Origin: Pontibacillus halophilus JSM 076056 = DSM 19796 | Lineage (GTDB): Bacteria > Bacillota > Bacilli > Bacillales > BH030062 | Length of the DNA stretch: 64,000 bases | Assembly: GCF_000425205.1 (NCBI RefSeq) | Contig: NZ_AULI01000001.1 | Span: 372,001 to 436,000 of the forward strand | Reading direction: 5' to 3' | Part shown: positions 25,520 to 35,845 of the stretch, in pieces | Layout of the letters: each line of letters begins with the position of its first letter | Numbering within the stretch: position 1 is the stretch's first letter | Made by a program: the position numbers and the translations under genes | Notes under the pieces: generated by a model | The model's database searches: none | The model's input: the letters and a program-made list of their open reading frames with translations, nothing else | What the model was told of the DNA's origin: nothing

Positions 25520-27240
25520 GATGTCCCCCCTCGTTGTACAGATACCATGGCACGGTAGTCATCTGAATCATTCATCAGTGCGTCATGCGTCCCTTCAGCA
25601 ACCAACTCCCCTGCTTCCAAGAGGAGAATGGCATCAGCATCTTTGATGGTATAGAGGCGATGGGCGACTGTAATGACTGTCGCTTTCTTCGAAAGCTCGT
25701 GGATCGACTGTTGTAGAATACGTTCGGTATCTAAATCGAGTCCCGTCGTAGGCTCATCAAATAAAACAATGGATGGGCGCTTTAAGAAGGCACGGGCTAA
25801 TGCCACACGCTGTTTCTCACCGCCAGACAATCCGCGTCCTCCTTCACCGACCGTTGTGTCCAACCCATCTGGGAGTTCTTCAATGAGGGATGTGAGACCC
25901 GCACTTTCAGCAGCTTTAAACACCTCATCCTGTGTAGCCTCTCGACCCGCGCCAATCACAATATTGTCATACAGCGTGCCAGAGAACAGATAAGGGTGTT
26001 GTGAAATGTAGCTCAAGTGCTTCAACCATTCGTGTTCCTCATAGTTCAATAGCGGCTCGCCATTCACAAGAATCTGTCCAGACGTTGGTTGAGCTAGACC
26101 AGATAGAAGATGTAGCATCGTCGTCTTTCCTGCCCCACTTCGGCCAATGATCGCTACGTTTTGATAGGGTTCAATACGAGCTTCCACATCCTTCAATGCA
26201 CGTGCCTCTCCATCGTAGGAGAAGGACAAGTTTTGAAGCTCGATGCGTGGAGGTTCTTCTACTTGTAACGTTTTCTCACCCCATGTCACTTCATCGTCCG
26301 CCTCAAGCTCACGATAAATTTTCTCAGCAGCTCCTAGACTTGTCCGCCCTGTATGGAAAGCTTGTCCAAGACTTTTCAGAGACAAGTAATATTCAGGTGC
26401 GAGAATCAGGATGAAAAAGGCTGTGTAGAACGTCATCGTATCGTCTCCTACAAGACGGAAACTAATTTCAAGCGCAATTAGCCCAATGCTCAACATAGAG
26501 ATGAATTCAAGCATGAGAGAAGAAGTAAAGGCAATCTTCAACACTTCCATCGTTGCATCACGAAAACGGTGACTGCTCGTTTCAATCGTTTCCTTCTGCT
26601 TTCTAGATTGGCCATAGAGTCTTAAAGTCGTTAACCCTTGTAACGTATCAAGAAAGCTGCCAGAGAATGAGGACAATTCCTCGAGCTGTTCTTCTGACTT
26701 TTCTTGAGTCTTCATTCCAATAATTGCATAGAAGAGCGGCACCAATGGAGCGGTAATCAACATAATAAGAGCTGAATTCACATGTAGAGAGAACGTCGCA
26801 ATCAGGATTACTAACGGTATAATAGATGTTTGGACGACTTGTGGGATGTATTGGCTGAAATAGCTGTCCACTTCATCCACCGCATCCATCATCACGCTGA
26901 CCTTCTGACCAGATTGTCCCTTAATTGAAGCGTGCACAGGCGACTTCGAGAACTTGGCGAGAAGCGTTTTCCGAAAGTAACGTTTCACCCTTGACCCTAG
27001 TTTCACCCCTGTACGTCCATGTACGTAGGTTAGAAGCGAACGAAGCAACATCGTTCCGGCAAGCCCTGCTAAATAAGGCGCTACATCTCGTAACGTCTCA
27101 CCCTTAAAGAAAATTCCATCTACAACTTCTACGAAGAAATAAGCTTGGCCAATGACACTTCCTCCAATGAGAAGGCCAATGACAAATAAGAAAAGTTGCG
27201 TACCTCTATAGTGTCGAGCAATTTCATTTAATCGGTTCAT
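25516..27240 (-). CDS. cydD: Second CydD-type ABC exporter subunit
   Basis: A 574-residue CydD: membrane domain with QSGQKVSVMMDAVDEVDSYF and DTLQGLTTLRLYGQSR, then GRSGAGKTTMLHLL (Walker A), ISQHPYLFSG (Q-loop), LSGGEKQRVALARAF (signature), IVLFDEPTTGLDLD (Walker B) and VAHRL. First gene of a two-gene cydDC operon that lacks cydAB. A near-perfect Rex-like operator lies about 64-81 bases upstream of its ATG, suggesting redox control together with the oxidase operon. It is roughly as long as the first copy but clearly diverged, so not a recent duplicate. Confidence 0.87.
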   Translation of the reverse strand: MNRLNEIARHYRGTQLFLFVIGLLIGGSVIGQAYFFVEVVDGIFFKGETLRDVAPYLAGLAGTMLLRSLLTYVHGRTGVKLGSRVKRYFRKTLLAKFSKSPVHASIKGQSGQKVSVMMDAVDEVDSYFSQYIPQVVQTSIIPLVILIATFSLHVNSALIMLITAPLVPLFYAIIGMKTQEKSEEQLEELSSFSGSFLDTLQGLTTLRLYGQSRKQKETIETSSHRFRDATMEVLKIAFTSSLMLEFISMLSIGLIALEISFRLVGDDTMTFYTAFFILILAPEYYLSLKSLGQAFHTGRTSLGAAEKIYRELEADDEVTWGEKTLQVEEPPRIELQNLSFSYDGEARALKDVEARIEPYQNVAIIGRSGAGKTTMLHLLSGLAQPTSGQILVNGEPLLNYEEHEWLKHLSYISQHPYLFSGTLYDNIVIGAGREATQDEVFKAAESAGLTSLIEELPDGLDTTVGEGGRGLSGGEKQRVALARAFLKRPSIVLFDEPTTGLDLDTERILQQSIHELSKKATVITVAHRLYTIKDADAILLLEAGELVAEGTHDALMNDSDDYRAMVSVQRGGTS

Positions 27241-27303
27241 ATTCGCTATGATCTCCTTACATTTTGTAACGTTTCAAGAAGTTAAAAGTGATGATCAACG
27301 AAT

Positions 27304-27321
27304 TAGTGAAACATTTCACAA
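27304..27321. promoter_or_regulatory. Rex-like operator upstream of the second cydDC operon
   Basis: TAGTGAA-ACAT-TTCACAA matches the Rex consensus TTGTGAA-N4-TTCACAA in 13 of 14 fixed positions. On the minus strand it follows TATACT boxes (about 27324-27339), the expected place for a repressor blocking cydDC. Confidence 0.65.
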
Positions 27322-27529
27322 AGTATAGATTTAGTATAACGCGAACGAGGAGTTCATGCACCTATCTAGCTTGAAAATTTTATGACATTCGGTGTACTTC
27401 ATTATCTTTCTACCCAGATATTAAGGATTGTAATAGAAATCGAGCCAATCGAAACACTCATAATATAAAAGGCACTAGGAAAATTTATGTACAAATTGTT
27501 AACAATGGTTGAAAGTACTTGATAAAAGT

Positions 27530-27569
27530 TTGTGAAAGTGTGAACATGTAAATGTGAAATACATCACAA
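27530..27569. promoter_or_regulatory. Tandem Rex-like operators upstream of ldh
   Basis: The first site has an exact left half TTGTGAA (27530-27536) with a weak right half; the second, ATGTGAA-ATAC-ATCACAA (27552-27569), matches the consensus in 12 of 14 fixed positions with symmetric deviations. They end about 30 bases before the ldh ATG. Known Rex targets include ldh-lctP. Confidence 0.65.
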
Positions 27570-27584
27570 ACTTTCCAAACGTGA

Positions 27585-28547
<963 letters not shown>

Positions 28548-28574
28548 ATAATTCGGACCTAACATAGAAAAGAG

Positions 28575-30209
28575 ATGATTCTCATGTGGATGCAGCAGTA
28601 TGACCCGTTTCAAAATGAGTATGTGAGCGCACTCGTCGCAGCCATCCCTATTTTATTCTTTCTGTTCACACTCGCCGGACTTAAGATGAAAGGAATTGTA
28701 GCGGCTGGTCTAACGCTTCTCGTTAGTCTAGCCGTCTCTGTCCTCGCCTTCGATATACCAATTGCACAAGCTGTTTCTGCCACCTTCCTCGGTGTTGCGA
28801 AAGGATTATGGCCGATTGGATATATTGTACTCATGGCGGTATGGCTTTATAAAATTGCTGTGAAAACAGGGAAATTCACTGTTATTCGCTCTAGTATCGC
28901 AAGCATTTCTACGGACCAACGTTTGCAACTACTCTTAATTGGATTTTCTTTCAATGCATTCTTAGAAGGCGCAGCCGGATTTGGTGTACCTATCGCCATT
29001 TGTGCAGCCTTGCTTGTGGAACTTGGATTTAGACCTTTGAAAGCTGCCGCTTTATGTTTAATCGCAAATGCAGCATCAGGGGCCTTTGGCGCCATTGGTA
29101 TCCCTGTTATTGTGGGAGCACAAATGGGGAACATGGAAACAATGGAATTGTCTCGCACATTAGCGTTTACACTTCCTATGATCTCATTTGCTATTCCATT
29201 TCTTCTCGTCTTTATCCTAGATGGCTTCAAGGGGGTTATGGGAACGTTCCCAGCCTTGCTTGTCGTTAGTGGATTGTATACCGGTACCCAATTGGTCACG
29301 ATCTTATGGCTAGGGCCAGAGCTAGCTAATATTCTCGCCGCACTCATTAGCATGGGCGGACTTGCCATCTTCTTAAGAAAATGGCAGCCAGCTACAATCT
29401 ATCGTGAAGAAGGAGCTACATCTAATACCAACCAGCAATCATACAGTATCCTTGAAATTATTAAAGCTTGGTCACCGTTCTACATCTTAACAGCTACGAT
29501 TACGATCTGGAGTTTACCAGCTTTTAAAGCATTATTCAGCGAAGGTGGCGCACTTAGCTTTACAACACGCTTACTAAAGACACCATTCTTACACGAGGAA
29601 ATTGCCAAAACCGTACCTATCGCTCCAGAAGTTACGGCCTTGGAAGCCGTCTTCAAGCTTGACCTGCTCAGTGCAACTGGTACAGCGATTCTAGTCGCGG
29701 TTTTACTTACAGGGTTGTTCTCAAATGCTATAAAACTCAATGAGGGCTTCCAATCCCTTCAGGAGACAACGAAAGAACTTTGGATTCCGATTCTAACAAT
29801 CTGCTTCGTAATGGGATTTGCCAGCCTGTCCAACTACGCTGGGTTGAGTTCTTCTATTGGACTCGCCTTATCTAAGACGGGCGATCTCTTCCCTATGTTC
29901 AGCCCGATTCTTGGATGGATCGGCGTATTTATCACTGGCTCTGTTGTAAGTAACAACGCATTGTTTGGACACTTGCAAATGGTGACTGCGAACCAAATTG
30001 CGACCACACCCGCATTGCTTCTTGGCGCCAACACAGCTGGTGGTGTCATGGCGAAGCTGATTTCACCACAATCCATCGCCATTGCCACAGCTGCCGTTAA
30101 ACAGACTGGACAGGAATCCACGCTGTTCACAATGACACTACGCTATAGCATCGCATTGTTAGCCATCATTTGTTTATGGACTTACTTACTCTCTGTAGCG
30201 GTGTTTTAA
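28575..30209 (+). CDS. lctP: L-lactate permease
   Basis: A 544-residue LctP/LldP-family transporter with about 12-13 helices. Recognisable segments include [50 protein letters not shown] and [20 protein letters not shown], all strongly conserved in the family; length is typical (540-550). It moves lactate with protons across the membrane. The frame begins at 28575 (ATGATTCTCATG), with AAAGAG upstream; a start three codons later (ATGTGGATG) is also possible. Co-transcribed with ldh; ends at a symmetrical terminator. Confidence 0.93.
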   Translation: MILMWMQQYDPFQNEYVSALVAAIPILFFLFTLAGLKMKGIVAAGLTLLVSLAVSVLAFDIPIAQAVSATFLGVAKGLWPIGYIVLMAVWLYKIAVKTGKFTVIRSSIASISTDQRLQLLLIGFSFNAFLEGAAGFGVPIAICAALLVELGFRPLKAAALCLIANAASGAFGAIGIPVIVGAQMGNMETMELSRTLAFTLPMISFAIPFLLVFILDGFKGVMGTFPALLVVSGLYTGTQLVTILWLGPELANILAALISMGGLAIFLRKWQPATIYREEGATSNTNQQSYSILEIIKAWSPFYILTATITIWSLPAFKALFSEGGALSFTTRLLKTPFLHEEIAKTVPIAPEVTALEAVFKLDLLSATGTAILVAVLLTGLFSNAIKLNEGFQSLQETTKELWIPILTICFVMGFASLSNYAGLSSSIGLALSKTGDLFPMFSPILGWIGVFITGSVVSNNALFGHLQMVTANQIATTPALLLGANTAGGVMAKLISPQSIAIATAAVKQTGQESTLFTMTLRYSIALLAIICLWTYLLSVAVF

Positions 30210-30242
30210 TAAGACTTGTGATCGCCAGGAGCACTCATTAAG

Positions 30243-30270
30243 AAAAGGAGCCACTAGTGGCTCCTTTTCC
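30243..30270. terminator. Bidirectional terminator after lctP
   Basis: A 26-base perfect palindrome centred on ACTAGT (arms AAAAGGAGCC / GGCTCCTTTT), giving T-tails on both strands between convergent genes. Confidence 0.85.
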
Positions 30271-30272
30271 TG

Positions 30273-31631
30273 TTATGATAATGACTTCAAATACGTAGCA
30301 ACCGTCTCGATACCTTTAGTGAAATTCTCAAGATGGAAATGCTCATTTGGCGCGTGTAAATTCTCAGATGGCAATCCAAAGCCCATTAGGACGACTGGAG
30401 CCTGCAACACCCGAGAGAAGTTCTCAACAATCGGGATCGAGCCTCCTTCTTTCGGGAAGAGTGGACGAGTGCCATACACCTCTTCATAAGCATCTGCTGC
30501 CTTTTGAATCATGGGGTCAGACGAATCAAGCGATACTGGCTTTGCCGTAATGAGCTTCTTCATGTTGGCCGTTGCCCCAGTTGGTTGGTAACGACGTACA
30601 TGACCTTCTATTTGACGATACACTTCGTCAGGGTCTTGTTCTCCGACTAAACGACAGCTTATCTTGGCATGTGCCTCACTTGGTACAATCGTTTTAAACC
30701 CTTCTTCATGATGACCACCAGCCATTCCATTAATCTCAAGCGTTGGTCGAATTCCTGTCCGCTCCTGGAATGTAAACCCTTCTTCTCCATATAAGGATTG
30801 GAGTCCAAGGTCCTTTAACGTCTGCTCTTCATTGAAAGGGATTTGAGCGACCTCCTCTTTCAATAACTCCGTCGGTTCTGGAACACCTTGATAGAAGCCT
30901 TCTACCGCCACTTGACCAGTTTCATCATGGAAGGAATCAAGCAGACGCACGAGGCTGTGAAGGGCATTCGGTACGCCGCCCCCATATACACCTGAGTGAA
31001 GGTCCGTATTCGCTGTTTTAACTGAGAGTTCTAATGCTAATGCCCCGCGCAAGGATGTACAAAGTGCAGGCAGGCCAGGCTCAATAAACGATGTATCGGA
31101 AATAACGACCGCGTCCGCTCCCAATTTCCCCTCGTTCTGTTCGATATACGGTGGAAGGTTCGGACTGGCTATTTCTTCTTCGCCTTCAATGCAGAACTTC
31201 ACATTCACAGGAAGTTCTCCTCTTTCATCAAATAAAGCTTCCATAGCCTTAATATGTAGGTAGAGTTGTCCTTTATCATCCGTCGCTCCCCTTGCATAGA
31301 GCTTCCCATCACGCACCTCTGGCTGAAATGGGTTTGAGTTCCACAAATCTAAAGGAGCAGCAGGTTGCACATCATAATGACCATAGATGAGTACAGTTGG
31401 CTTTCCTTCTGCATGCAACCAGTCCGCATACACGATTGGATGCCCCTCTGTCTCGACCAGTTCAACATGTTCAAGACCTGCAGACTGAAGTGACTCTGCT
31501 ACCCATTCTGCTGCTTTATGGACATCTTCTTTATGTTCTGGCATGGATGAGATACTAGGGATGGAAAGAAAAGAAGTCAATTCTTCCACCATTCGTTCTT
31601 CATGCTTTTGAATATACTGAGATACACTCAT
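30273..31631 (-). CDS. M20-family metallo-dipeptidase
   Basis: A 452-residue co-catalytic zinc peptidase of the M20 (CNDP-like) group. Metal and catalytic motifs: YGHYDVQP (His ~84, Asp ~86), GATDDKGQ (bridging Asp), EGEEEIASP (catalytic Glu and ligand), VISDTSF, and a late APNEHFHLENF histidine ligand; the dimerisation domain contains DLHSGVYGG and GGHHEEGFKTIVPSEA. No signal peptide, so cytosolic hydrolysis of dipeptides is expected. ATG at 31631 follows GGAGGAAGCGAG. Monocistronic, convergent to lctP. Confidence 0.9.
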   Translation of the reverse strand: MSVSQYIQKHEERMVEELTSFLSIPSISSMPEHKEDVHKAAEWVAESLQSAGLEHVELVETEGHPIVYADWLHAEGKPTVLIYGHYDVQPAAPLDLWNSNPFQPEVRDGKLYARGATDDKGQLYLHIKAMEALFDERGELPVNVKFCIEGEEEIASPNLPPYIEQNEGKLGADAVVISDTSFIEPGLPALCTSLRGALALELSVKTANTDLHSGVYGGGVPNALHSLVRLLDSFHDETGQVAVEGFYQGVPEPTELLKEEVAQIPFNEEQTLKDLGLQSLYGEEGFTFQERTGIRPTLEINGMAGGHHEEGFKTIVPSEAHAKISCRLVGEQDPDEVYRQIEGHVRRYQPTGATANMKKLITAKPVSLDSSDPMIQKAADAYEEVYGTRPLFPKEGGSIPIVENFSRVLQAPVVLMGFGLPSENLHAPNEHFHLENFTKGIETVATYLKSLS

Positions 31632-31680
31632 CTCGCTTCCTCCTTTTACATCGTCTTCTTCTCATTATAGAGGACTCTAT

Positions 31681-31711
31681 AAAGAAAAGCATAGCCATCA
31701 CGGCTATGCTT
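31681..31711 (-). terminator. Terminator of the GT2/GtrA operon
   Basis: Stem AAGCATAGCC (31687-31696) / GGCTATGCTT (31702-31711), followed on the minus strand by a T-rich tail. Confidence 0.8.
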
Positions 31712-31724
31712 CTCTCATCCTCGA

Positions 31725-32120
31725 TTAGGATTGGTGCCCGTCATTAAAGATTACCATCTTACTAGCAACGTAATTAAAGACGACAACTAAGACATTTGTG
31801 ACGATCTTGGCTAGCATATCGTCTTGTTGTGCGACGTCGATTAGAAGCACCATCATACCTAAATCCATTAGGTAAGATAGGATTCTAGCTCCAAAGAAAG
31901 GCCCAATTTCTCTATAGATGGAGCGCGAACTCTTAAATACGTACGATTTGTTCGTGAAGAAGGCAAACAACACCGATACGAACCATGCAACCGTCGTAGC
32001 AATCTTATAATCAACCCCGACGCTCACGAACAAATAGTACGTGATGATGTTCAGAACGGTCGTTAACCCACCGAATATAAGGTATAACAGCGCCTCTTTT
32101 TTCACTCCGTGCTTATTCAT
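31725..32120 (-). CDS. GtrA-family membrane protein (putative lipid-linked sugar flippase)
   Basis: A 131-residue protein with four hydrophobic helices; YLIFGGLTTVLNIITYYLF and TVAWFVSVLFAFFTNKSYVF are the GtrA family hallmarks. GtrA-like proteins are thought to flip undecaprenyl-phosphate-linked sugars to the outer face so that a membrane glycosyltransferase can decorate wall polymers (as GtcA does with teichoic acid). It lies 11 bases downstream of a GT2 glycosyltransferase that would make the lipid-linked sugar. Confidence 0.87.
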   Translation of the reverse strand: MNKHGVKKEALLYLIFGGLTTVLNIITYYLFVSVGVDYKIATTVAWFVSVLFAFFTNKSYVFKSSRSIYREIGPFFGARILSYLMDLGMMVLLIDVAQQDDMLAKIVTNVLVVVFNYVASKMVIFNDGHQS

Positions 32121-32131
32121 ACATTCACCTG

Positions 32132-33100
32132 CTACTCCTCATTTCTAAAAGGTAATTCTACGTTTGTCTCTCGCTCTTCGTTGTACTCATCGATAAAGTA
32201 AAGTGGACGGCGCTTCGTTTCGTTAAAGACGCGTCCCAGATACTCTCCTATAATCCCAAGTACAATGAGCTGTATTCCACCGATAAATAAGATGGCACTC
32301 ATTAAGGACGGATATCCTTGCACTGACTCCCCGAAAGCTAACGTTTTAAAGATAATCCATACCATATAGATAAATGCAAATAGTGATACTCCCATCCCCA
32401 TCAAGGAAGATATTCGAAGAGGAGATGTGGTGAAGGACGTAACCCCTTCAATGGCTAAATCAACTAGCTTGCCGTAGTTCCATTTCGTCTCACCAGAGAT
32501 ACGTGGGTCGCGGTCGAAGAGAATTTCCTTCTTCTTGTAGCCTACCCAGCTGAACATCCCTTTGGTATAACGCTGAGTTTCTCGCAGTTGCTTCAACGCT
32601 TCTACACAGCGACGATCAAGAAGACGAAAGTCGCCCGTATTCTCTTGGATAGGCACTTGGCTCATACGCTTCAACGTCTTATAGAAGAGGCTCGCTGTCG
32701 CTTTCTTAAACCATGTTTCTCCTTTACGACTACGACGCTTCGCATAGACGTCGTCATAGCCCTCTTCCCAATACTGAACCATCTCAGGAATAAGTTCAGG
32801 CGGGTCTTGCAGGTCAGCATCGAGTATAATGACCGCATCTCCTTTAGCATAATCAAGTCCAGCAATCATCGCTGTTTCTTTCCCGAAATTACGAGATAGA
32901 TTCACATATGATACACGCTTGTCCTGCTCGCGAAGCTGCTTAATAATAGATAACGTGTTATCTTTACTTCCATCGTTTACAAAGAGCAATTCCAGATTGT
33001 AGGTCGGCATCGTCGCTAGCACACTAAAGATTCGGTCATATAAATAATGCAACGATTCTTCTTCGTTATAGGCCGGCACTAATACGGTCAATGTTTTCAT
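32132..33100 (-). CDS. GT2 glycosyltransferase, GtrB/CsbB-type (polyprenyl-phosphate glycosyltransferase)
   Basis: A 322-residue enzyme with an N-terminal GT-A domain (VLVPAYNEEESLHYL; VNDGSKDNT; acidic metal motif ILDADLQDPPELIP at ~95) and two C-terminal helices (about residues 230-252 and 265-288), followed by GEYLGRVFNETKRRP, the typical end of DPM1/GtrB/CsbB proteins. It should transfer a sugar from a nucleotide donor to undecaprenyl phosphate on the cytoplasmic face. Pairs with GtrA downstream. Substrate sugar unknown. Confidence 0.9.
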   Translation of the reverse strand: MKTLTVLVPAYNEEESLHYLYDRIFSVLATMPTYNLELLFVNDGSKDNTLSIIKQLREQDKRVSYVNLSRNFGKETAMIAGLDYAKGDAVIILDADLQDPPELIPEMVQYWEEGYDDVYAKRRSRKGETWFKKATASLFYKTLKRMSQVPIQENTGDFRLLDRRCVEALKQLRETQRYTKGMFSWVGYKKKEILFDRDPRISGETKWNYGKLVDLAIEGVTSFTTSPLRISSLMGMGVSLFAFIYMVWIIFKTLAFGESVQGYPSLMSAILFIGGIQLIVLGIIGEYLGRVFNETKRRPLYFIDEYNEERETNVELPFRNEE

Positions 33101-33374
33101 TTATGATCAATCCTTTTCTCCTTTAAAAATAAGCATATCTACATACAAGCTTCTTCAAATCTACATATAATTCGACATATAAAAAATGGAAACCCAACTA
33201 ATAACTTTAACATGAAACCCTTCTTATTACACCCTCTTAAAGACCTTTATTTTAAGAAGGAGAGCTGCCAGTGGAATAGATTTCTACTTGCCTAATTTCA
33301 TACAACCCATCTCCATTACTTAATAAATTAACGGAGAATCGTTTGTCGGTACCGTATACGAATACTAAGAGTTT
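33101..33374. other. Non-coding interval between divergent operons
   Basis: AT-rich stretch carrying the upstream region of the GT2 gene and of the sugar-sensing operon. No gene, RNA or strong repeat is evident. Confidence 0.4.
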
Positions 33375-33383
33375 TGATATAAT
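33375..33383 (+). promoter_or_regulatory. Extended -10 promoter of the sugar-sensing operon
   Basis: TGATATAAT is an extended -10 (TGnTATAAT), 39 bases before the ATG at 33423; no good -35 is present, as is usual for this promoter class. Confidence 0.5.
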
Positions 33384-33422
33384 TTACAGAATATTTATTC
33401 GTTTTAAGGAGCTGCCTTCTTC

Positions 33423-34400
33423 ATGCGAAAATTATTCACGCTTGCTCTTTCCCTTATCGGTTGCGTGCTTTTCTATTATACGTTCCAAGCAGTGACTGAC
33501 GTATTTTATAACGACTGGGATTTACCTGCTGCCACGGAGCAATCTAGTAACAAGCCAAGAGTTGTGTTGATTTTGAATGAGGTAGACCATCCATTTTGGG
33601 GACAAGTGGTTAATGGGGCTTGGAAACAAGCAGCTGTCTCTGAAGTAAGTCTCGAAGTAAGCGGTTCGTTTAGCAACGACCCGGACGATTTCCTACGCAA
33701 CATTGAAATTGCCATCTATTCAAAGGTAGACGGCATTATTGTGCAAGGCAATGCAAATGAGAAATTTGAATCCTTAACGAAATTAAAAGCCGCCTCTTAC
33801 GGCATACCGATTATTACTGTCGCACATGACGTTCCAAAGGAAGACAGCCTACGGAAAACGTATGTGGGGTCTAATCAAGTGAAAGCTGGTGAACAGCTCG
33901 CTCGACAGCTTATTCATGATATGGGCTCAAGTGGTGAAGTCATTCTGATGGTAGGCGATACATCTGATTATGTACAACAGCAGCGCTTGGAGGGAATTGA
34001 GAATTATTTAGCCTCTCACTCATCTATAACTGTGAACAGCCAATCTGTTGGGAACGAAAGACAAGGCGAGGTAATCACCGTTAGTAATTTGTTAAATCAA
34101 TACCCTCACTCCAAAGCATTCGTAGCGGTGAACGGGACCTATACGAAAGAGCTTGTCGATGAGATTGAAACGAGGACGAACGTGGAACCCTATTTCATCT
34201 ACACATTCGACGAGGAACGAGAGGCATCTTCCCTCCTAAAGGAGGAGAAAATCGATGGCGTAGTGAAACAATCTCCTGAAGCAATGGGCAAGCGGAGCGT
34301 AGAGCTCATGAAGAATTGGATTGAGAAAGAAAATGTTCCGCTTTCTATTGAGGGTTACTATACAGAAACGAAGCTCGTAAAGGAATTGACTGCCGAATGA
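33423..34400 (+). CDS. Membrane-anchored sugar-binding sensor protein (XylFII-like)
   Basis: A 325-residue type I periplasmic-binding protein with an N-terminal hydrophobic anchor (residues 5-25) and a sugar-binding core: VVLILNEVDHPFWGQVVNGA, KVDGIIVQGNA, YGIPIITVAHDVP, VGSNQVKAGEQLARQL and a late hinge FDEEREASSL. The next two genes encode a LytS/YesM-type kinase and an AraC-type regulator, the order known for XylFII-LytS-YesN-type sensors, where the binding protein presents the sugar to the kinase. Stop and kinase start overlap (ATGA, 34397-34400). Ligand unknown; a pentose is plausible from the XylF-like protein downstream. Confidence 0.78.
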   Translation: MRKLFTLALSLIGCVLFYYTFQAVTDVFYNDWDLPAATEQSSNKPRVVLILNEVDHPFWGQVVNGAWKQAAVSEVSLEVSGSFSNDPDDFLRNIEIAIYSKVDGIIVQGNANEKFESLTKLKAASYGIPIITVAHDVPKEDSLRKTYVGSNQVKAGEQLARQLIHDMGSSGEVILMVGDTSDYVQQQRLEGIENYLASHSSITVNSQSVGNERQGEVITVSNLLNQYPHSKAFVAVNGTYTKELVDEIETRTNVEPYFIYTFDEEREASSLLKEEKIDGVVKQSPEAMGKRSVELMKNWIEKENVPLSIEGYYTETKLVKELTAE

Positions 34401-35845
34401 GACATTTACAGAATAAGATTTGGTCATTAGCGGTTGTCGTACTCCTCATTATGGTTGTCATTTGGGTTTCTTTAACGTATTACAACGAGAAAATGCAGGA
34501 TCAATATAATCAAATTCTAGAGCGATACCTCGTCATGAACGAATTAAGTGTGATGAGTCAGGAATTAGTGACCGCCCTAAATACCTATACGCTTCATCCT
34601 TCTAAAGAGAATTTAGAGAAAGTTCAACAATACAAGCATCAAGTTAACGATCGCACACTTGAAATGAACGCATACAAACACGTCGATAATGAAGCTGAAT
34701 TGACAAACTATACGCATCTAGTTAATAGCGTCGTTGAATTAACAGACCAATCTATTAATTTTCAGCTTTCAGGTGAAACCGATACTGCGAAACTAGCACT
34801 GAGTGAAGCCCTTCATGTCTCTGATTACGTATCTGAACTCCGATTATCCGTCATCGACGCAGAATCTAGTTCCTATGACCGCTTCTATAGGGAGATGATC
34901 GAACGCTCCGAAGCATTAACGGAACTAGGAATCTGGTTACTCTTATTGATTATCTTGTTACTCTTATGCTTTACGTATTGGTTCTCTCAACGTATCACTA
35001 AACCCCTTGAAAGCTTAACTTACTCAGCGAAGCAACTTTCGAAAGGGGACTTTGATGCACAGATTATCACCAACTCAAAAGACGAAACAGCTATCCTGGC
35101 TAGCACATTTGAACAAATGCGGATTAACATCAATCATTTATTTAAAGAAATTAGACAAAAGGCTAAACTAGAGAAAGAACTGCAACAAAGTAGATACCTC
35201 CTGAAAGAAAGTCAGCTACTTAGCCTTCAGCGCCAAATTAACCCTCACTTTTTATTTAATACATTGAACACTCTATCGAAGAAAGCGTATATGGAAGGCT
35301 CTATGGAGACAAGTGACTTACTCGTCAGCATTGCTGACCTGCTACGCTACAATTTAAAACATATGGACCAGCCTACTGCCTTACGGGAGGAAGTCTATGT
35401 ACTAAAGCAGTACGTCGACATCCAAAAAGCTCGATTCACAGACCGACTAACGTTCCATTGCGACATTGAGGAAACATGCCTAGATGTTCAAATTCCAGGA
35501 CTAACGCTTCAACCAATAATTGAAAACGCTATCATCCATGCAGTAGAACCGAACGAAGATGGCGGAGTCATTACGTTTAGGGTGACCCACAATGAACAAA
35601 GGGTTGCGATAGAAATCGAAGATAATGGACCAGGGATGACAAGTGAGAAGGTGGATGAACTGCTTGATTCGAACACGCAAACAGTTAGTGAGCGTAGCAC
35701 GGGTATAGGGTTTAAGAATGTCGTTCAGAGGCTTCGTATCTTCAATGGAGAGCATGACATAGTTCATATCAATAGCCAGCTCGGAATAGGGACTACGGTG
35801 ACGCTATATATCTCAAAGGACAGAGGTGAGAAGAAGGATGATTAA
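34397..35845 (+). CDS. Sensor histidine kinase, YesM/LytS type
   Basis: A 482-residue kinase: helix 1 (~10-28), extracytoplasmic helical domain (~29-178), helix 2 (~179-197), HAMP (~198-250, RITKPLESLTYSAKQLSKGDF), then the His_kinase domain with LQRQINPHFLFNTLN (phospho-acceptor His284) and a C-terminal ATPase domain with N-box PIIENAIIHAVEP, DNGPGMT and GIGFKNVVQRL. It should autophosphorylate in response to the upstream binding protein and pass phosphate to the next gene product. Overlaps both neighbours by a few bases, so the three are translationally coupled. Confidence 0.92.
   Translation: MRHLQNKIWSLAVVVLLIMVVIWVSLTYYNEKMQDQYNQILERYLVMNELSVMSQELVTALNTYTLHPSKENLEKVQQYKHQVNDRTLEMNAYKHVDNEAELTNYTHLVNSVVELTDQSINFQLSGETDTAKLALSEALHVSDYVSELRLSVIDAESSSYDRFYREMIERSEALTELGIWLLLLIILLLLCFTYWFSQRITKPLESLTYSAKQLSKGDFDAQIITNSKDETAILASTFEQMRININHLFKEIRQKAKLEKELQQSRYLLKESQLLSLQRQINPHFLFNTLNTLSKKAYMEGSMETSDLLVSIADLLRYNLKHMDQPTALREEVYVLKQYVDIQKARFTDRLTFHCDIEETCLDVQIPGLTLQPIIENAIIHAVEPNEDGGVITFRVTHNEQRVAIEIEDNGPGMTSEKVDELLDSNTQTVSERSTGIGFKNVVQRLRIFNGEHDIVHINSQLGIGTTVTLYISKDRGEKKDD

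Noticed and set aside
23813-27240. Second cydDC pair as a recent duplication of the first
   Set aside because: Motifs and spacer regions differ throughout, including the signature sequence, so the pairs are old paralogs or separately acquired.
28847-29368. 173-codon minus-strand frame inside lctP
   Set aside because: Antisense of membrane-helix codons; composition is typical of shadows.
33423-33500. LSLIGC as a lipoprotein signal in the sensor binding protein
   Set aside because: It fits a lipobox by letter, but hydrophobic residues continue well past the cysteine, as in an uncleaved membrane anchor; sensor-type homologs are anchored this way.
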